A program made the translations under genes and the position numbers. From contig JAFSFB010000020.1 of the NCBI GenBank assembly GCA_017435385.1, positions 69,251 to 126,114 on the forward strand: a DNA stretch of 56,864 bases, in the 5' to 3' direction. This DNA comes from Clostridia bacterium. Lineage in GTDB: Bacteria > Bacillota > Clostridia > Oscillospirales > Acutalibacteraceae. The notes beneath the pieces were generated by a model, which saw only the letters and a list, made by a program, of their open reading frames with translations, was not told the origin of the DNA and made no database searches. This document shows positions 49,560 through 56,864 of the stretch, in pieces (the first letter of the stretch is position 1; each line of letters starts with the position of its first letter).

Positions 49560-50384
49560 ATGAAGCTTGGAATTATCAACGGATGGAGCGAAGGCTGCAT
49601 CGAATATGTACGCAGCAAAGGTCTTGATGCGGTTGAATTCTGCGTAAATTATAATTACGATTCAGCCGATTTTCTTTCAAAAGCCGCAGACATCAAAGGA
49701 TATGCCGAAAAATACAATGTTTCCGTCGGAGCTATCGGCAGATGGGGCATGCAGAGAATTGACGATAACGGAGAAATCATTCCCGAAGCCCTTGAAAATG
49801 ACAAAAACCTTATCACGGCGGCAGGAATTATCGGATGCCCCGTTTATAACTGCGGCGTAAACTATACCGAAGGAAAAACCTTCTACGAAAACTGTGAGAT
49901 CGCCATTAATTATTTCAGAACTCTTGTTGAATTCGCAAAAGACAAGAATGTAAAAATTGCTTCTTACAACTGCCGATGGGAAAACTTTGTTGTTGAACCC
50001 GAAGCATGGAGAGTTATTCTTTCAGCAGTACCTGAAATGGGATTGAAATACGATCCCTCCCACTCTATCGGCAACGGCGGAAATTATCTTAAAGAAATCC
50101 TTGAGTTTGGTGACAGAATCTTCCATTTCCACCTTAAAGGGACTGTTGAGATCGGCGGAGAGCATTATGATGATGCTCCTGCAGGCATGGATCAGACCGA
50201 CTGGAAGACTGTTATGGATATTCTCTACACAAAGGATTATAACGGAATGCTCTCTATTGAGCCTCATTCGAGCTTCTGGACGGGCAAAAAAGGTCAGTGG
50301 GCTATCGACTTCACCGCAAATTATTTCAGACCTTATATCATGCCCGAAAATTACGCATACAGCGAAAATCCTTATATGCCTTAA
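49560..50384 (+). CDS. Sugar phosphate isomerase/epimerase-like TIM-barrel protein 2
   Basis: A 274-residue xylose-isomerase-like protein. The ATG at 49560 has AGGGTGA five bases before it; an upstream TTG at 49542 is less likely. The metal-binding residues expected of the family are in LKYDPSHS, FHFHLKG and LSIEPHS. It begins KLGIINGWSEGCIEYVRSKG. It is distinct from the one at 24173 and closer to the inositol/hexulose epimerase-like group. It stands alone between divergent and convergent neighbours and has its own promoter and terminator. Confidence 0.83.
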   Translation: MKLGIINGWSEGCIEYVRSKGLDAVEFCVNYNYDSADFLSKAADIKGYAEKYNVSVGAIGRWGMQRIDDNGEIIPEALENDKNLITAAGIIGCPVYNCGVNYTEGKTFYENCEIAINYFRTLVEFAKDKNVKIASYNCRWENFVVEPEAWRVILSAVPEMGLKYDPSHSIGNGGNYLKEILEFGDRIFHFHLKGTVEIGGEHYDDAPAGMDQTDWKTVMDILYTKDYNGMLSIEPHSSFWTGKKGQWAIDFTANYFRPYIMPENYAYSENPYMP

Positions 50385-50390
50385 AGAAAC

Positions 50391-50422
50391 AGCTCCGAAG
50401 CATCTGCCTCGGAGCTTTATTC
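50391..50422. terminator. Terminator between the isomerase and GDPD 2 genes
   Basis: An eight-base-pair stem AGCTCCGA (50391-50398) with TCGGAGCT (50409-50416), followed rightward by TTATTCTAT. The leftward side is followed by GTTTCTTTAAGG, so it may serve both convergent genes. Confidence 0.65.
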
Positions 50423-51255
50423 TATCTGTAATATTTACCGCTTTTCTTCAGATAATCGACAAGCATCATTGTCCAGTCGGTCTGAATGAAATCAAAACCT
50501 TTGTCCGCAAGCCAGCCCCAGCCGAAATCCTCCGAAACAGTCAGCGCAGAGTCATCGCTGTGTCCGCCCGAAAGCTGACGTTTATGATCATATATTATAG
50601 CATTGACCCACACGAGCTTACCGTCACGGTGCATCATGTCAATGAATTCATCGCTTGCAAGAACAGACTCTTCTTTTTCAAAAAGCACCTCAGCACCAAG
50701 ATAATTGATTTTCTTATTCATCAGCTCTTTATGCATAGGATGAGTTTCCGAAACGATCGGAATAAAAGCAAGCTCGGGAGAAACCTCTTCAAGAACTGAA
50801 ACAACATTCTTCGACAGCTTGCTCTTGACAAGAATCTGATCGAGCATTCCATGGCGTCTGACTGCCTCATAAATCTTTTCGGGATTATCCCAGAATTTAT
50901 CGATATTGATAAAGCATCTGCCCTTGAACTGTTCGAGAAAATCGTCAAAGCTTTCAATTCCGAACTGAGTGGGAGTTCTGTCGTAGTTTACATATTTCAG
51001 CTTTGATATAGAACTGAATTTCCTCATTTTTAAGGATACAAGCTTATTCAGATGAGGGTATTCCATTCCGGGATGAAACAGAAACAGCTTGCCGTCTTTG
51101 CTGCAGCTGACATCTGCTTCTATCATATCTGCGCCCTGACGGAGTGCAATTTCATAAGCAGCCATGGTGTTGCACGGAATATTTCCTCCCGATGAGCCTC
51201 TGTGAGCAACGATGATGATATTCTCTTTTGATTTTTCAATAAGATTAAATGACAT
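50422..51255 (-). CDS. Glycerophosphodiester phosphodiesterase (GDPD) 2
   Basis: A 277-residue GDPD-fold protein. Catalytic His-Arg is in IVAHRGSSGGNIPCN (about 16-30), acidic ligands are in MIEADVSCSKDG, and the second His is in LFLFHPGME, where the usual HD is HP. That change may alter catalysis or substrate. The C-terminus has the GWLADKGFDFIQTDWTMML motif typical of the barrel end. It has no signal peptide. It is the last gene of the CHAP-phosphatase-transporter run and shares no close sequence with GDPD 1 beyond the family motifs. Confidence 0.85.
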   Translation of the reverse strand: MSFNLIEKSKENIIIVAHRGSSGGNIPCNTMAAYEIALRQGADMIEADVSCSKDGKLFLFHPGMEYPHLNKLVSLKMRKFSSISKLKYVNYDRTPTQFGIESFDDFLEQFKGRCFINIDKFWDNPEKIYEAVRRHGMLDQILVKSKLSKNVVSVLEEVSPELAFIPIVSETHPMHKELMNKKINYLGAEVLFEKEESVLASDEFIDMMHRDGKLVWVNAIIYDHKRQLSGGHSDDSALTVSEDFGWGWLADKGFDFIQTDWTMMLVDYLKKSGKYYR

Positions 51256-51277
51256 AAAAACACCTCATAATCCGGAA

Positions 51278-51307
51278 ATAACCTCCCCGATCCCTCGGAG
51301 AGGTTAT
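51278..51307 (-). terminator. Hairpin after the GPH transporter gene
   Basis: An eight-base-pair inverted repeat (ATAACCTC, 51278-51285, with GAGGTTAT, 51300-51307) in the gap after the transporter. The following leftward sequence is poor in T, so it may be a weak terminator or a messenger-stabilising hairpin. Confidence 0.45.
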
Positions 51308-51311
51308 GTTA

Positions 51312-52802
51312 TTATTCGGGATTTCTTGTGAGATCTTCCTCGCCTGCTGACTGATATTTCTTTGCGGCAAGAGCTTTATACATAACATCAAGCTTGCCCA
51401 TGTCAAGATTATAGCCGAATTTGAAGATAAGGAATACAAGAGTATAAACGATAGCGGGAATAATTGTGCAGACAGTAAGAATACCTTCACCGACGCCTTC
51501 GATATAACCTGCGTCAGCCATAGTTTCACCGTTATAGCCTGCAATTTTGCTCAGAAGAGTAATTCCGCCCGTATCGGCAAGAGTCTGACCGAGGTTGCGG
51601 CAGAAGGTATAGACAGCATAGACTGCGCTTTCGCTTCTGATACCCGTTTTATATTCCTGATAATCGATAACATCGGTGATAATAGCCCAGTTAGTGATGC
51701 TGACAAAGGAATAACCGAATCCGATTATAAAGGTAAACAGCATGAAAACAACGGGGCCCGATGTAAGTCTGTCACAATGAGGAACAACGAAATACATGAG
51801 AATTGCCGCAAGAGCCGAGAAAAATGTACCGAAACCGCAAAGCTCTTTTTTACCGAATTTCTTAACAAGCTTGGGCATGAAGAAAATCATGATTGCCATG
51901 GGAAGATAGTTTGCTATCGTACCGATTGCACCAAGACCTGTGTTCTCAAAATAATTCTTATAAAGATACTGATTAAGAGATCCGAACTGAAGCTGACCGC
52001 TGATAAGGATACCCGAAAGAGCAGCCATGATGAAAGGTCTGCTTTTAAGCATGCCTTTATACATGCCCTTCATATCAACCTTAGGTTCTTCCTCAGAGGG
52101 AACTCTTTCCTTTGTCATTCCGAAGCATGCATAGAAAGCAACGATCGAAAGCACACCCATGATGATGCCGAAGATCATCATTCCGTTGGGATCTGCCGCC
52201 TCGATCTCATTACCTGCGGCATTGAACTGACCCGTTCCGCTGTAAATGATCGCAGGAGCAATAAGAAGCGGCGCAGCTCCGCCGACACCGGCACCGATCG
52301 TTCTGAATGTGGAAAGAAGGGTTCTTCCGTCGGGATCATCGGTAATGACCGATGCAAGCGAACCGTAAGGAATATTGATGGTCGTATACATCATACCGAA
52401 TGATATGTATGTAACATAAGCGAGGATAAGAATGATCGTGCTGTTGCTCGTGAATTTTGTAAAATCAATATAGCAAAGCATGGCGGCAATACCGAGAGGA
52501 ATTGCAAACCATTTGATGAAGGGTCTGAACTTGCCGTCTTTGGTCGGCTTTTTCTTTGCAATAAGTCCTCCCCAGAGAGGATCATTGATTGCATCCCATA
52601 ATCTTGCGATAAGGAAAAGAATCGTAATCTTCATCTCGCCAAGCTTGAGAACGTCTGTATAGAATACTTTAAGATATGACGAAACATATGTCAGGATAAA
52701 AAGGTTGCCCGCATCGCCGAGGGCATAACCTATTCCGTCTTTCAATCCGATTTTGTTCGGATGCTGAAATTCGGCATTTTTAAGTGAACGCTGTTCTTTC
52801 AT
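51312..52802 (-). CDS. GPH-family sugar:cation symporter (MelB-like)
   Basis: A 496-residue MFS-fold transporter of the glycoside-pentoside-hexuronide family. The opening KIGLKDGIGYALGDAGNLF and IARLWDAINDPLWGGLIAKKKPTKDGKFRPF are the GPH hallmarks, the second carrying cation-site acidic residues. About 12 membrane helices follow. The cytoplasmic loop has a Lys/Glu-rich segment. It imports a glycoside or hexuronide with Na+ or H+; the sugar is unknown. It lies 42 bases after the phosphatase gene and 56 before GDPD 2, and is probably in their transcript. A second GPH transporter is cut at the right edge. Confidence 0.9.
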   Translation of the reverse strand: MKEQRSLKNAEFQHPNKIGLKDGIGYALGDAGNLFILTYVSSYLKVFYTDVLKLGEMKITILFLIARLWDAINDPLWGGLIAKKKPTKDGKFRPFIKWFAIPLGIAAMLCYIDFTKFTSNSTIILILAYVTYISFGMMYTTINIPYGSLASVITDDPDGRTLLSTFRTIGAGVGGAAPLLIAPAIIYSGTGQFNAAGNEIEAADPNGMMIFGIIMGVLSIVAFYACFGMTKERVPSEEEPKVDMKGMYKGMLKSRPFIMAALSGILISGQLQFGSLNQYLYKNYFENTGLGAIGTIANYLPMAIMIFFMPKLVKKFGKKELCGFGTFFSALAAILMYFVVPHCDRLTSGPVVFMLFTFIIGFGYSFVSITNWAIITDVIDYQEYKTGIRSESAVYAVYTFCRNLGQTLADTGGITLLSKIAGYNGETMADAGYIEGVGEGILTVCTIIPAIVYTLVFLIFKFGYNLDMGKLDVMYKALAAKKYQSAGEEDLTRNPE

Positions 52803-52844
52803 AAAGAAATCTCCTCAATTCAAAATAACACGGTCGGTAATATA

Positions 52845-54251
52845 TCAGCTGAACTTTCTGACAAGATTATCAACCATCGTATAAGCAAACCCGAGAAGCT
52901 CAATTACTTTATAACCGAGCTTTTTGAAAAACTTGGAAACAGTTTTATCGTTATGCTCCTGAGTCTTTTCGATAACGATGCTGTCAAGAAGCTCGCTGTT
53001 ATCTCCCCTTCTTGTTTCAAGAATCAGTTTATCGCCTTTGAATTCAAGGGTCGAATATGTCGTGACATCGTTTTCAATGAATTTATAAGCGAGATGCTCG
53101 GCATCAAAATCAAATGAATAAACGCCGTGGACAACATTAGAATTCAGATAAACAATGCCTTCGGGATTGACAAAGGTTTCTCCCGTGGGAGCAGTCTGCT
53201 TGATCTTACCGCTTTCCATAAAATGAGAACGCCCTTGAGAATGGGTGTGTCCCGTAACAACGAGATCAAGATCGTAAACCTCAAAAATCGGAGCAAAAAT
53301 GTTTTTAAGAAGAATTTCGGTTTCAAGGTCACCTATCGAATCGCCCGCACCGTAAATTCCGTGATGAACAACGCCGATGCGCCATTTTGCATCCTGATTC
53401 GCTTCAACCGCTTTCCTTGCAAATCTCATATGGTCGGGAGCATTTCCCGATGTGGAATCAAAGAAAAGATAAAGGACATCACCGTATCTGAACCAGAAAT
53501 CACGGTCAAGACCTGAGAAAAATCTTCCGTAATCCTCGTTCGGCATGTTGGTATAATAGTTATATGTCATACCCTTTTTGTCATGATTGCCTATTGCAAG
53601 AGCCATGGGAAGACTTCTGAGAGCCTCGGGCATCAGAAGAGTCTGCCATTCAGCATCGGTCGAGCCCGTTGATGTATTATCGCCGGGTGTAATCAAATAG
53701 CTGATATCGGGATTCTTTGAAAGAACCTCCGAAAGAAAATTATTCCAATAATATCCGCATTTTGACTGCTCTGTCGAGTCTTCGCCGTAAATTTCGGTAA
53801 TCTGAATGTCGCCGACAACCATAACCTTGTGATCAGAGAAGGATTTTGTTTCAAATTTGTAAATCTTGCTCCAATCCTCACCGGTATGCCACTGATAAAA
53901 ATAAACGGAGTTTTCCTCAAGGTCAGTTACTGTAACTCTGCAAACGACCTGACCGGGATTTTCGGCAGGTGTCATGATACCGTCAAAAACATCAGCATCG
54001 GTCATTGATTCACTATCCGAAACACGAACCTTAGCAACCGCTTTTTCCGAATCGGAATGCCAGCAAAGACTGACCTGAGTTTCATCGGCTCCGACATTGA
54101 GAGTCGGAAGATTGTTATATTTGACAAGCGAAGAATATAACTGATCCCATTCTTCTCTTGTCAGCTTTTCAGCTTCAAAATCCGAAAACGCAATTAAACC
54201 TGTATTAAAAATCATAATCAAACAAATTAAAACACATATACTTTTTTTCAT
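52845..54251 (-). CDS. Secreted purple-acid-phosphatase-like metallophosphoesterase
   Basis: A 468-residue secreted enzyme with an N-terminal signal sequence (about 1-22, KKSICVLICLIMIFNTGLIAF). A fibronectin-like domain (about 45-135, VSLCWHSDSEKAVAKVRVSD) is the usual N-domain of plant-type purple acid phosphatases. The calcineurin-like catalytic domain carries MVVGDIQ, TPGDNTSTGS, AIGNHDKKG, VVHHGIYG and VTGHTHSQGR, all metal ligands present. The C-terminus has an amphipathic or short hydrophobic stretch. It would release phosphate from extracellular phosphomonoesters or phosphodiesters. It sits between the CHAP protein and the transporter. Confidence 0.9.
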   Translation of the reverse strand: MKKSICVLICLIMIFNTGLIAFSDFEAEKLTREEWDQLYSSLVKYNNLPTLNVGADETQVSLCWHSDSEKAVAKVRVSDSESMTDADVFDGIMTPAENPGQVVCRVTVTDLEENSVYFYQWHTGEDWSKIYKFETKSFSDHKVMVVGDIQITEIYGEDSTEQSKCGYYWNNFLSEVLSKNPDISYLITPGDNTSTGSTDAEWQTLLMPEALRSLPMALAIGNHDKKGMTYNYYTNMPNEDYGRFFSGLDRDFWFRYGDVLYLFFDSTSGNAPDHMRFARKAVEANQDAKWRIGVVHHGIYGAGDSIGDLETEILLKNIFAPIFEVYDLDLVVTGHTHSQGRSHFMESGKIKQTAPTGETFVNPEGIVYLNSNVVHGVYSFDFDAEHLAYKFIENDVTTYSTLEFKGDKLILETRRGDNSELLDSIVIEKTQEHNDKTVSKFFKKLGYKVIELLGFAYTMVDNLVRKFS

Positions 54252-54273
54252 TATTTAATCCTTTTCGTATCTG

Positions 54274-55038
54274 TTATGCAGGAACTTCGGGAGCTGGTGC
54301 AGGCTGTGAGGGAGTCTGCATAATCTGAATAAGCGAAATAAACTTGGAGAGGATAAACTTAATAAAAGCAGGCATAGTCATATCAATAAGAGTATGAAGC
54401 GAACCCGCAAGTCCTTCGCTGTTTTCATAAGGAGGATGAGCGTAACCGACCATTGTGGCTCTCGAGCCGTTGACAGGTCTTGTTTTTTCGGTTACATACT
54501 CAGAGCCTTCATAATTGAGGTTTGAAGTGTTGCCGCCGATGCATTTGATTTTCGGATTTCTTTTTGTTCCCGAAAATCCGCTTTCGGTTATGATCTCAAC
54601 ATGATGAACATTATCGGTTCCGTCAACCTCCGTGTTCATAAAAACTATGTCACCCTTCTGAGGTACATAATCGCTTGTTGCGGGATGATAATATCCCCTC
54701 TTGATAAACCACTGACGCATGCCGTCAACGGTTGATCTTTTGGGAACAGCCGAACCGATTGCACCCGCCTGAGCGGCACACCATGAAACAAAAATAGTGC
54801 ACCAATATGCATCGGTGTCATAACCGTAATACCATTTTGTGAACTGATTGATATTGCTTTCATAAAAACCGATCTGAGCTCTTGCAACCTCAACGATCTT
54901 ATCGGGAATATCGGAAACAGTTTCAGTTTCGGTAGGAGTTGTTTCATCAGCCGCAAACGAAGGAGCCGCAATGTTGAACGCAGTCACCATAACGAGGAGA
55001 AATGAAACAAGTCTGAAAAAAATTCGTTTTGAATTCAT
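54274..55038 (-). CDS. Secreted CHAP-domain protein
   Basis: A 254-residue exported protein with a signal peptide (about 1-29, ending PSFA-A). The CHAP amidase/endopeptidase domain (about 45-190) has the catalytic Cys in WCTIFVSWCAAQAG and His in VHHVEIITESG, and KGDIVFMNTEVDG between them. CHAP domains cut peptidoglycan peptides. The C-terminal tail is a hydrophobic, possibly membrane-binding helix (MPAFIKFILSKFISLIQIM) and a Pro/Ala-rich end, an unusual arrangement. It heads the run CHAP, phosphatase, transporter, GDPD with a good promoter. Confidence 0.86.
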   Translation of the reverse strand: MNSKRIFFRLVSFLLVMVTAFNIAAPSFAADETTPTETETVSDIPDKIVEVARAQIGFYESNINQFTKWYYGYDTDAYWCTIFVSWCAAQAGAIGSAVPKRSTVDGMRQWFIKRGYYHPATSDYVPQKGDIVFMNTEVDGTDNVHHVEIITESGFSGTKRNPKIKCIGGNTSNLNYEGSEYVTEKTRPVNGSRATMVGYAHPPYENSEGLAGSLHTLIDMTMPAFIKFILSKFISLIQIMQTPSQPAPAPEVPA

Positions 55039-55070
55039 GACATTACCTCTTTCATTTTAATATAAATAAT

Positions 55071-55099
55071 AATATATCATTAATTAATAATTTGTTCAA
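55071..55099 (-). promoter_or_regulatory. Promoter of the CHAP-phosphatase-transporter run
   Basis: On the minus strand TTGAAC (55094-55099), 17 bases, TATATT (55071-55076), 33 bases before the CHAP start. Confidence 0.6.
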
Positions 55100-55135
55100 T
55101 ATTATTCTGATAATTTTTTTAAAATATAATGACAA

Positions 55136-55164
55136 AATCCCGCAACGCAAAGCATTACGGGATT
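55136..55164 (-). terminator. Terminator of the M28 peptidase gene
   Basis: AATCCCG (55136-55142) pairs with CGGGATT (55158-55164) and further inner pairs form; on the minus strand TTTTGTCATTATATTTT follows. It lies 18 bases after the peptidase stop. Confidence 0.65.
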
Positions 55165-55182
55165 CATAATTAAAAATCAAGT

Positions 55183-56424
55183 TTACTGTTTTGCTCCGTT
55201 ATCAAACATTTCAAGCATTTTAACGCTTGCTGCAAAGCAGTTTGCAATACCCTGAGCATTCATGTTGTCATAGGAATCAAGGCGTGTGTGATAATATCTT
55301 TCAAGCTTGTGATTAAGACCTGTTACGCCTGCCGCACGGAAACCGCCCTGGCTGAACGCCGCAGCATCAACTGCACCGCCGAGAGGAGGAACGCCGCCCT
55401 TTTTGCAGGGAACATCAATCGCTGCTGCAGCTTCCATAAAGAGATCGGCAAGATCCTTATCGCTTCTGACTGTGCCGTTAAGATCATAGTAATTGGACAT
55501 GAGATATTTCGGGTCATTTATCGTATCATATGCATAGATAAAGGTGGGAACATCCTTGAATTCATCCTTATGTGCCTCGACCCAAGCCTTTGAGCCTCTG
55601 AGTCCGATTTCCTCGGAGCCTGTGAGTATAACGCCGATCTCTGTGTTTTCAAGCTCGATTCCTTCATCCTTGAGAGCTTTGAGAACAGCAATTCCGACAT
55701 AGCAGCCCGTAAGATTATCGTTTGCGCCGTCAACAACTCTGCGATAGTTGACCATGAAATAAAGACCGATCATGAAAGGAACAAAAAGAAGTCCCCAGAG
55801 TCCGGCTTTAACAAGAGGGTCAGATGTATCGGGCATACCGAAGGTTACGCCGTGCTTGACGATATAAAGAACGGAAATAACAAGATAGAAAACGGCTCCG
55901 ACAACGCCAATTATTGCATGTCCTTCAAAGCCGACACCGCCGAGTGCATAGTTGACAGGCCATTCCCATGTTGCATCGGGATGACCGTTGAAGATGATTC
56001 TTCTCTTCGTTTCACCCGTACATTTTTTGATGGCTGTTACATTATGACTTGTCTTTTTCTTGAAAAGAGGATCAAGGAGTTTTTTATAAAGTCCGAACTG
56101 AATAAGTACAATTGCAAAACCTGCAACTATGAACGGAACAGATAAAACGGGAGCAAAGAAGAAAAGAGCAACAGCAATAAGAACGAATGTCATGGTAAAA
56201 TAGATCCATCCGTAGAACGCTCTGGGAGCAACCTCGTAGGATTCGATTTTGACATCCTCACATCCGCAATCCTTCTTCAGAACCTCAGCCATATATTCGC
56301 AGGACTTTTTCTCACCCTCCGAGCCGGGATCTCTTTTGCCGCATGTCTTGATTATATGAGTGATTTCATCAATCATATATTTTGCGGCTTTGTCTTTCTG
56401 GTCAATAATCTTTTTCAGATCCAT
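55183..56424 (-). CDS. Membrane M28-family metallopeptidase
   Basis: A 413-residue zinc aminopeptidase-like protein with at least four membrane helices (about 70-90, 91-112, 170-190 and 208-228). The catalytic part is interrupted by these segments. Zinc ligands appear as His in NGHPDATWEW (about 148), Asp in DGANDNLTGCYVG, the catalytic Glu-Glu in LTGSEEIGLRG, Asp in YAYDTINDP and a late His in RYYHTRLDSYDNM. This set matches M28, and the embedded membrane helices match a clostridial membrane subgroup. The substrate may be short peptides. The promoter has a perfect TTGACA and the start AAGGAGAGGT. Confidence 0.85.
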   Translation of the reverse strand: MDLKKIIDQKDKAAKYMIDEITHIIKTCGKRDPGSEGEKKSCEYMAEVLKKDCGCEDVKIESYEVAPRAFYGWIYFTMTFVLIAVALFFFAPVLSVPFIVAGFAIVLIQFGLYKKLLDPLFKKKTSHNVTAIKKCTGETKRRIIFNGHPDATWEWPVNYALGGVGFEGHAIIGVVGAVFYLVISVLYIVKHGVTFGMPDTSDPLVKAGLWGLLFVPFMIGLYFMVNYRRVVDGANDNLTGCYVGIAVLKALKDEGIELENTEIGVILTGSEEIGLRGSKAWVEAHKDEFKDVPTFIYAYDTINDPKYLMSNYYDLNGTVRSDKDLADLFMEAAAAIDVPCKKGGVPPLGGAVDAAAFSQGGFRAAGVTGLNHKLERYYHTRLDSYDNMNAQGIANCFAASVKMLEMFDNGAKQ

Positions 56425-56455
56425 GATTACCTCTCCTTTTTATTGTTATGTATAG

Positions 56456-56485
56456 ATATTAACACTAATATTTGTTATTTGTCAA
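56456..56485 (-). promoter_or_regulatory. Promoter of the M28 peptidase gene
   Basis: On the minus strand a perfect TTGACA (56480-56485), 18 bases, TAATAT (56456-56461). Confidence 0.65.
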
Positions 56486-56507
56486 CAATAAAAAATGCAA
56501 AACAAGT

Positions 56508-56545
56508 AAAAAAACTGCATGTTATTCCAAAAGAACAACATGCAG
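56508..56545 (-). terminator. Terminator of the cut GPH transporter gene
   Basis: A nine-base-pair stem CTGCATGTT (56515-56523) with AACATGCAG (56537-56545); on the minus strand a run of seven T residues (56508-56514) follows. Confidence 0.85.
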
Positions 56546-56551
56546 CAATAA

Positions 56552-56864
56552 TTATTTGTTGATAAACTGAGAATCAGCGATTTTCGCAACCTCTTCGGCA
56601 GTTGTTGCCGTTTTCATCATGGTTGCAACCTTGCTTCTTCTTTCACGGAGCTCAGCGTACATAAGATCACGCTTTTCAGCCGAAATGGGATAGAAAAGCT
56701 TGGGAATGATACCGAGAGCACCTGTGATGATGGGAACGCCTGTACCGAGAGCGAAAATCCACCATTTTGTTCTGTCACTCTGTGTTCCGACTGTAGCTCC
56801 CTGAACATAACCGATACCTTTAAGAACGAGGCTGTTGATACTGCCCATAACTGCCTGCTGAAGC
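56552..56864 (-). CDS. GPH-family sugar transporter, C-terminal end (cut by window edge)
   Basis: The last roughly 103 residues of a gene whose reading frame is open to the window edge. The end of a membrane helix pair (TKWWIFALGTGVPIITGALGII) followed by PKLFYPISAEKRDLMYAELRERR is the typical C-terminus of GPH/MelB transporters, where the Lys/Arg-rich helix is cytoplasmic. The rest is a short helical tail. The sequence is clearly a different transporter from the one at 51312. The substrate cannot be judged from the end alone. Confidence 0.8.
   Translation of the reverse strand, partial: LQQAVMGSINSLVLKGIGYVQGATVGTQSDRTKWWIFALGTGVPIITGALGIIPKLFYPISAEKRDLMYAELRERRSKVATMMKTATTAEEVAKIADSQFINK

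Overview
The window looks like a chromosomal core segment of an anaerobic, spore-forming member of class Clostridia, most likely an Oscillospirales/Ruminococcaceae-type gut bacterium. The reasons are the moderate-to-low GC, strong AGGAGG ribosome sites, TTGACA/TATAAT-type promoters, the hprK-murB-whiA-dnaE-pfkA-pcrA block, and several endospore genes: spoIIM, cwlD, sigK, dpaA/dpaB and CotF-like coat proteins. The genus assignment is inference. No rRNA, tRNA, insertion sequence, CRISPR array or prophage was seen. The left edge cuts tsf (EF-Ts) and the right edge cuts a GPH-family sugar transporter.

Layout. 1-3.4 kb: end of tsf with a strong terminator, then a leftward methyltransferase-phosphodiesterase-acetyltransferase operon. 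That operon is preceded by an apparent attenuator: promoter, 36-codon leader ORF, and a terminator with a competing antiterminator pairing. 3.4-4 kb: two small CotF-like coat proteins. 4-14.8 kb: rightward hprK, ROK glucokinase, murB, whiA, dnaE, pfkA and pcrA. The rapZ and yvcK genes usually found between murB and whiA are absent. 14.9-16.5 kb: spoIIM and a XerC/D recombinase, convergent and overlapping. 16.6-22.2 kb: leftward DUF6873-like gene, radA, cwlD, ruvX and a class A penicillin-binding protein. 22.3-26.1 kb: a coiled-coil protein, a metallophosphoesterase, a sugar isomerase-like protein, then sigK (uninterrupted) and secG. 26.3-30.6 kb: a divergent type II topoisomerase pair (ParC-like and ParE-like). 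30.7-36.4 kb: an operon running tmk, GNAT, DJ-1, 5-FTHF cyclo-ligase, mltG, U32 peptidase and a membrane-anchored Sm-like protein. 36.4-40.2 kb: a Cu+ ATPase and dipicolinate synthase with a sigma-K-like promoter. 40.3-44.7 kb: rightward murC and a GH2 beta-galactosidase. 44.8-47 kb: leftward tsaE-tsaB-rpiB-upp. 47-56.9 kb: an accessory stretch with two GDPD phosphodiesterases, an FTR-like 66-residue protein, a DUF4434 glycosidase-like protein, a sugar isomerase, a GPH transporter, a secreted purple-acid-phosphatase-like enzyme, a secreted CHAP protein, a membrane M28 peptidase and the cut transporter.

How the genes relate. The first half is mainly carbon-catabolite sensing, cell wall, replication/repair and sporulation. 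The last 10 kb looks like scavenging of phosphodiesters and sugars, with several phosphoesterases beside transporters. The most interesting new signal is the leader-peptide attenuator at about 3167-3384. Other points worth checking are a structured plus-strand RNA candidate at about 26230-26325, the divergent topoisomerase, and a palindrome over the tsaE promoter. Functions are called from motifs read by eye; no database search was run.
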